Shown here piece by piece: positions 59,202 through 64,000 of a stretch of 64,000 nucleotides of DNA. Each line of letters opens with the position of its first letter. The first letter of the stretch is position 1. The notes under the pieces were generated by a model. That model had not been told where the DNA came from. It ran no database searches and saw only the letters and a program-made list of their open reading frames with translations. Origin of the DNA: Heterocephalus glaber (taxonomy: Eukaryota; Chordata; Mammalia; Rodentia; Bathyergidae); contig NW_004624732.1 of NCBI RefSeq assembly GCF_000247695.1, positions 23,845,500 through 23,909,499 on the forward strand. The letters run 5' to 3'. Both the position numbers and the translations under genes were made by a program.

Positions 59202-60954
59202 GTGAGGCTGAGCCAGGCCAGTCCCCAGCAATGGGGCTTTGGACTTGGGGGAGGAGCCCCAGGACCCTTAGCCAGAAACGTTGGGGCTTACAGACAGTGT
59301 GCCACCTGCTGGGCTACATGGGCTCCCTGGGGTGCTAGCAGGAGATCTCTGAGCCACATCTGGGGCTGGCTGGGTGCCCCAAAGCCCATTGGGCACAGAT
59401 CCCACCCCTACCCCAAAGCTCTGAGCTGGGGCTGTGAAAGTGAGAACAGTACTCTCCCTGAGTGGGTGGTAGCCCCAGGGTGAGCCACAGGGAGATGCGA
59501 AAGGGCCTGGGAGGTGGATGAGAGCATCTTTGGCTCACAGGAGCTGAGAGCAAGGGTCTCTACTGAGAGATGACGGTGCTACGGCTCCCCAGGTCTGTGC
59601 CCAGAGACACGGGCCCTGTGTAGGCAGAAGCAGCTGGTGGCAGAGGGCCCAGGTATTGAAGAAGACCCCCTTGGAACTGTGCCCACTTTCTGAGTAATGG
59701 ACTGTTGATAGGCTGCTGAGCAGGGAGGCCTTCTGTGCACAGTGTAGAACAGATGCTTTTAAGCTTGTTCCATCCCGGGCCTTCCTTCCCAATAATAATA
59801 GTAACAAGTGGCAGCACATACTGGGTGCCGTGTCAGTCCACTTTCTGTTCCATAGCCAGGGGTGGCGCTGTGGTGGGGACCCAGGTGATCCAGCTGCTGA
59901 GCTGCACTCTGAGCCAGCAGAGACCCATCTTCTCTCGAGAGGAGAACTGTGCTGGTGGGAGCCAGAGGGGACCCCAAACCCTGGCCCGGTCCCCAGAAGA
60001 CCCTATGCCACTTTCAGAAACTGAAATCCCCTGTGTGGAGGATTAGAGAAGAAACTGGGGACTGGAATAGTGGTTAGAAAAAGGAGAGAAAATGTGGGCT
60101 TTTGAGTTAGTATCTCCACCCAAAACTGTCTCCTGCCAGCTGAGGAGCCTTGGGAAAATTTACATGGCCTCTCTGAGCCTCAGATTCTGCATCTGAGGAT
60201 GGGGGTGAGAGTTCACTATCAGACAGGCCGGTAAGGGTAAAATGAGAACAGGCGGCAGGAACCAGGAGATGCTAAGTAAGATGCTCCTTGTAACTGACCG
60301 TGCTCATGCTAGGCACTTATTTTTAGGCAAGCTTAAATTGGCTGGATTGCTTTTTCCCTCCTTTAATTCATAACTAGTGTAAGTGACGCAGTAGAGAAGA
60401 GGAGACGGCAGCTGTGAAAGACGTTTTTTGGCCTCAGAAGGGCTGACATTAGGTTTTAATGTGATTCTGCCAGATGTTTTGGGGTTTGTCTGTGTGTGGG
60501 TAGACAGTTGTGGGATCTAAAATACATATCGAAGATTCAGCTGTATACTTATTGGCAACTTGCAGTTTCTGTAACTAAGTCAGAATTCCTTCTATATGGT
60601 TACATTCAAATCCAGTGTAACTGTCTTTTTGCTCCCATTTTACAGATAAGGAAAATGAAGTGCAAAGCTCCTGATGAGAGCTTACTTGAGAGAATAGCCA
60701 GGAGGCAAACATGCCCTGAGCGATGGGCAGTTGTAGTGGCATGGAAGGCATGTCACTTTCTATTTCAGAGTGAATTTCTTTTTGTGAAGACAAAAGGCAA
60801 GAATGTGGGGAAACCTTGCAATTTCATGGGTCCCTGAGGAAGTTCTTGCCCTGCTTGCCCTGTGCCCCAAAGAGTGTAGGCAGTTAAGCAAGTGAAGCAG
60901 AGAACAGAACTCAAATGCCACCCTGGCTAAGTAGGTGATTCTTATGCCCCAAAG

Positions 60955-61105
60955 TCTCCTTGCCGCTTAACCCTGAATCAATTGGAAACCTTTGGTTCTT
61001 AATTGCCCAGAGCGCCGGAGGCAGCCTGGCCAGCCGAGGAGCTGGCTGCTGGGGTGCAAGGTGCTTAATTAAACACGCGAGTTACTGATTAAGCTTGTGT
61101 GGGCT
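60955..61105. promoter_or_regulatory. Candidate homeodomain/HNF1-type regulatory element
   Basis: Within 100 bp are TTCTTAATTGCC, the palindrome TTAATTAA (61065-61072) and GTTACTGATTAAG (61081-61093). The last differs from the HNF1 consensus GTTAATNATTAAC at two places. Between them lies a GC-rich core that keeps several CpGs. It is not a recognised repeat. Confidence 0.35.
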
Positions 61106-61299
61106 CTGCTTCAGGCTTTCTGTGCCCAGGTGGTGGGGCTGCCAAGAGCCTTGGATGGAGCAGGCAGGGGTATAGAAAAATGTACTTCACGCATCATTAG
61201 ACCCTGCAGAGAGGGGCAGGGGTCGACGGTGGATGGATTTCTAAGGTTTGAGGCAAAAATCCAGGGCAAGCATAGAATGTGCTTAGTTTTCCTTTTGTG

Positions 61300-61376
61300 T
61301 TTTGTGGTGCTGAGAATGGAACCCAGGGCCTTGTGGATGCCACACAAATGTTCTCCCACTGAGCTACGTTCCCAAC
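61300..61376 (-). mobile_element. ID-type SINE, inverted
   Basis: GTGGTGCTGAGAATGGAACC and CACTGAGCTACGTTCCCAAC. Confidence 0.8.
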
Positions 61377-61486
61377 ACGTGGGTTGCAGTTTTTACATTT
61401 GCGAAGGAGCTTTGCTGTTATGTTGGGTAGTATGTAGTTTTGCATGCATGTTTATGTACGTGGATACTGGTATATTTTTAATATTC

Positions 61487-61589
61487 CTTTTTTTTTTGGT
61501 ACCAGGGATTGAACTTGGGTCCTTGTGCCTGCAAGGCAGGCTGCAGAACCACTGAGCTAAATCCCTGGCCTATTTTTTTTTCCCTGGCC
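61487..61589 (-). mobile_element. Young inverted ID SINE with 14-bp target-site duplication and duplicated end
   Basis: Poly-T, GGTACCAGGGATTGAACTTG, then GAGCTAAATCCCTGGCC on the + strand. TATTTTTAATATTC flanks it at 61473-61486 and 61590-61603. The end TCCCTGGCCTATTTTT is partly repeated, so a 19-bp stretch sits between the SINE and the right flank. Confidence 0.9.
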
Positions 61590-61645
61590 TATTTTTAATA
61601 TTCATGAAGTATCTATCATGAAATATAGCATACATCCCCAGATCT

Positions 61646-61770
61646 TTTTTTTATTTTAACTCATGGTTTCACTAAGTGGCTACGTTGCCCAGGCAGGGCT
61701 TGATCTTGGATCCTCCTGCCTCAGCCTCCCAGAGTGCTGAGATTATAGGTAGGTACCACCATGGCCAGTT
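61646..61770 (-). mobile_element. B1-type SINE, inverted
   Basis: ACTCATGGTTTCACTAAGTG, TCCTCCTGCCTCAGCCTCCC and GGTACCACCATGGCCAG. Confidence 0.82.
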
Positions 61771-62664
61771 TCTGCATTGTATTTCTGAGATTCTGGCATG
61801 CTAGGTGGACAGCTGGAGTTCTGGTCTCTGTTGAGCAGTATGTATCCTTAGATCACAGTTGGTTTGCTTCTGCTGTTGATTGACATGGGCATTGCTTTGA
61901 GTTTTGTGTTACTGCAGACAGTGCCACTCTGAGCATTCTTAAGCGTTTCTCTGTGTGCGGGAGTTTATATTGGGCATGCTGTCTGTCCAGCCTTTTGGCT
62001 TGCCTGGGCCATGCTGATGAAGAGAAATCATCTTAGGTCACATGTAAAATACACAAAGTAGTTAATGTATATAGGTAACCATACTGTTTTAACTTATCTT
62101 GTGAAATAACACAGCAAGGCCCAAGTTTAATAATTAAATAAGAAAACTTAAATAAGAATAAATAATGGCAATAAATACCTGTCTTCACAAGTGCGTGCAT
62201 ATGCAGGTGGGTTGAAGTGCTGATACTGATAATGGCTGAGTTTTACTCATGAAATCTCACATCCTGATGTAGTGTCTGATGCATGTGGGTGTGTGGGTTT
62301 GATTCACCTGTGTGTGGCGCGTGCAGGAGGCGAACTCAGTGCTGTGCTGTTCCCTCCCCTACATGGTGTCCTGTAGTTGCCTATGCAGCCCAGCTTGAGC
62401 ACTGTGCAGTGTAGTCATTAAAAATATCACTAAAAGTCACATGATAATAAAAATTTGTGGGGCTATGTTACAAGTTTTTCAGGGCCTCCTGCTGCCCATG
62501 GACCAGGGGTTGGACATGCTTGCGGTAAGACACATGCCTTGTGGGAGAAATGTACATCCTACTAGGTCACATAAAGTTTTCTAAAGATTTTCTAAAGTAC
62601 TCCACCAGCTGTGGGTACTAATTTCCATTGCCTTCCATCCTGGGCTTTTGTGTTGTTTGTTGTG

Positions 62665-62842
62665 TTTTATCGGTGATACTAGGGACCGAACCCAGGAATG
62701 CTCTAACACTAGGCTCTGTCTTCAGCCTTTTTTGCTTTGAGAGAGGACCTTATCAAGTTGTCCAGGATGCCCTTGAGCTTGTGAAACTTCTGCCTCAGCT
62801 TCCCGAGTAGCTGGGATTGCAAGTGTTCATGTCACACCTTGT
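62665..62842 (-). mobile_element. Inverted B1-ID dimer SINE
   Basis: GGTGATACTAGGGACCGAAC and GCTCTGTCTTCAGCC (ID part) are followed by GAGAGAGGACCTTATCAAGT and CTTCCCGAGTAGCTGGGATT (B1 part), a dimer in reverse. Confidence 0.75.
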
Positions 62843-63089
62843 ATTGGTTATATTTTTAATCACTAAAACAGCCTCATTTTATAGGTAGGGCTATGAGGCC
62901 AGGATGAGAGAGTATTACCAAAGGTCCCTGGGGAGTTCATCCCAATTAGGACTCTAGGGAAGTGCTGTAAGTCATCGATAGTTTCCTGCCACCTCTCAGA
63001 CACAGGGAGAAATGGCTTCCTCTATATCTAATCCTCATGGGATACTGATACATTGATCCTACTCATTGCTAAGGCTTTTAAAAAAATTT

Positions 63090-63572
63090 ATAGAGTCATG
63101 CATCACTTACACAACTGGCCACCTTCTGAGAAATGCTTCATTAGATGAATTTGTTGTCATGCAAACATCCTAGACTGCACTGACACAAAACTAAACAGTC
63201 TAGGTCAGTCATTGTACATGGCCTCTCAGTGCAGCTGAAAGGTGCAGTCAGCATGTTTGAGGCTGCTGCCAGTGAAACATGACAAACTTTCTGTAAGTAG
63301 AAGGAATGTACTCTGAAATACCAAAAAGTATAGTATAGTAAGTACTTAAACCAGTAAGATAGGCATTCATTATCAAGTATTGTATATTCTGCATACTAAC
63401 TGCCAGCATAGTAGGTAAATTGCACCATCACCACAAACACGAACGGTGCATTTTGCAGCTATATTACCATGGCTGCACTGTCACTAGTGGGTAGAATTTT
63501 TCAGCCCTTGTAATCTGGCATTACCACTGCATATATGGTCCATTGTTGGCCAAAAAGTTGTTATGCAGTGCA
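63090..63572. mobile_element. Ancient nonautonomous TIR DNA transposon
   Basis: The left end GTCATGCATCACTTACACAA and the right end TTATGCAGTGCATGATTA are imperfect inverted repeats. The inside (CTTCTGAGAAATGCTTCATT, CATGCAAACATCCTAGACTG; CATATATGGTCCATTGTTGG) matches a mammalian DNA transposon I recall from primate genomes but cannot name with certainty. Confidence 0.6.
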
Positions 63573-63711
63573 TGATTATGTTTTGTTTTTTCTCTGTTGC
63601 TGTTGTACATGTCCATGTTCCTATAGAAAATGGAAGACCCAATGACTCAGAAGTAGCAAAACAAGTGTAAACAAATCCCAGAGTACCCTAGGAAATGGAG
63701 CATCTTTTTTT

Positions 63712-63850
63712 TTTGAGACAGGGTCTCAAAATGTAGTTCAAACTGGCCTTGAACTCACAATGTGGGCCATGCTGGCCTCAAACTCAAGCGATCCTCCTGC
63801 CTAAACCTTCTGAGTGCTGGGATTACAGGTCTGCACCACCATGCCTGGCT
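63712..63850 (-). mobile_element. B1 SINE with internal duplication, inverted
   Basis: TTTGAGACAGGGTCTCAAAA to CTGCACCACCATGCCTGGC. Two copies of a TGGCCTTGAACTCA / TGGCCTCAAACTCA block show the internal duplication. Confidence 0.88.
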
Positions 63851-64000
63851 AATGGGAGCATCTTGACTCCTTCTAGACTGCTTTCCATCTTTTGTGGGCA
63901 GATTTGTTATTAAATTCCAGTGGTGGTACACCTTGGTTCTGTATCTTACGTTTCTCAGCAATGGTTGTGTCACCATGTGTCTGAGTTTTGCAGAGTCATT

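Larger units (their letters stand above)
59202..64000. other. TFCP2L1 intron 13, 5' part
   Basis: This intron runs out of the window. It holds a MIR-like fragment (about 60095-60225), the candidate regulatory element near 61065-61093, ID and B1 SINEs and a DNA transposon. The rest (59202-60094, 60226-60950 and 61780-62660) shows nothing recognisable. Confidence 0.8.

Noticed and set aside
1..64000. Bacterial-type systems (CRISPR arrays, operons, phage defence)
   Set aside because: The window is vertebrate nuclear DNA; I saw no regularly spaced repeats with unique spacers and no prokaryotic gene clusters.

Overview
This is nuclear DNA of a placental mammal, almost certainly a rodent. Spliced exons with GT/AG borders are separated by long introns full of retroposons. 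The abundant SINEs are tRNA-derived ID-type elements, 7SL-derived B1-type elements, and B1-then-ID dimers of the B1-dID kind known from squirrel-related and beaver-related rodents. Old L1, MIR, MaLR-like LTR and DNA-transposon fossils fill much of the rest. My best guess is a castorid or sciuromorph rodent; the species is not determined.

The only multi-exon gene I recognise is TFCP2L1 (CP2-family transcription factor, also called LBP-9 or CRTR-1) on the + strand. Thirteen coding exons can be placed to the base, from the ATG at 9997 to the donor after 59201. They join in phase to 447 codons. The family protein is about 479 residues, so the last ~32 residues and the 3'UTR lie beyond the window's right edge. 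The promoter is a CpG island (about 9570-10400) with a GC-box array and a TATA-like element.

Layout: 1-494 is a decayed L1 ORF2 piece. 495-9570 is upstream intergenic DNA with SINEs, an LTR, a U2 snRNA 5'-end pseudogene and a MER20-like element. 9570-10400 is promoter and exon 1. 10059-13689 is intron 1, with an in-frame 30-nt candidate cassette exon and STAT-type and ESRRB-type motifs. 13690-13841 is exon 2. 13842-44339 is a 30.5-kb intron 2 dense in repeats that carries a MAGE-B-like retrocopy near its 3' end (about 41789-43360) with an open MAGE homology domain (42019-42861). 44340-59201 holds exons 3-13 in a compact cluster; intron 9 is only 79 nt. 59202-64000 is the start of intron 13, with a candidate homeodomain/HNF1-type regulatory element near 61065-61093 and further repeats.

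TFCP2L1 belongs to the LIF/STAT3-ESRRB-KLF network of naive pluripotency and is also used in kidney collecting duct and other epithelia. The motifs reported around its promoter and in intron 13 fit those inputs but are sequence matches only. The most notable unexpected items are the open MAGE retrogene inside intron 2, the 30-nt frame-preserving candidate exon, and an L1 copy that looks as if it was polyadenylated early inside ORF2.
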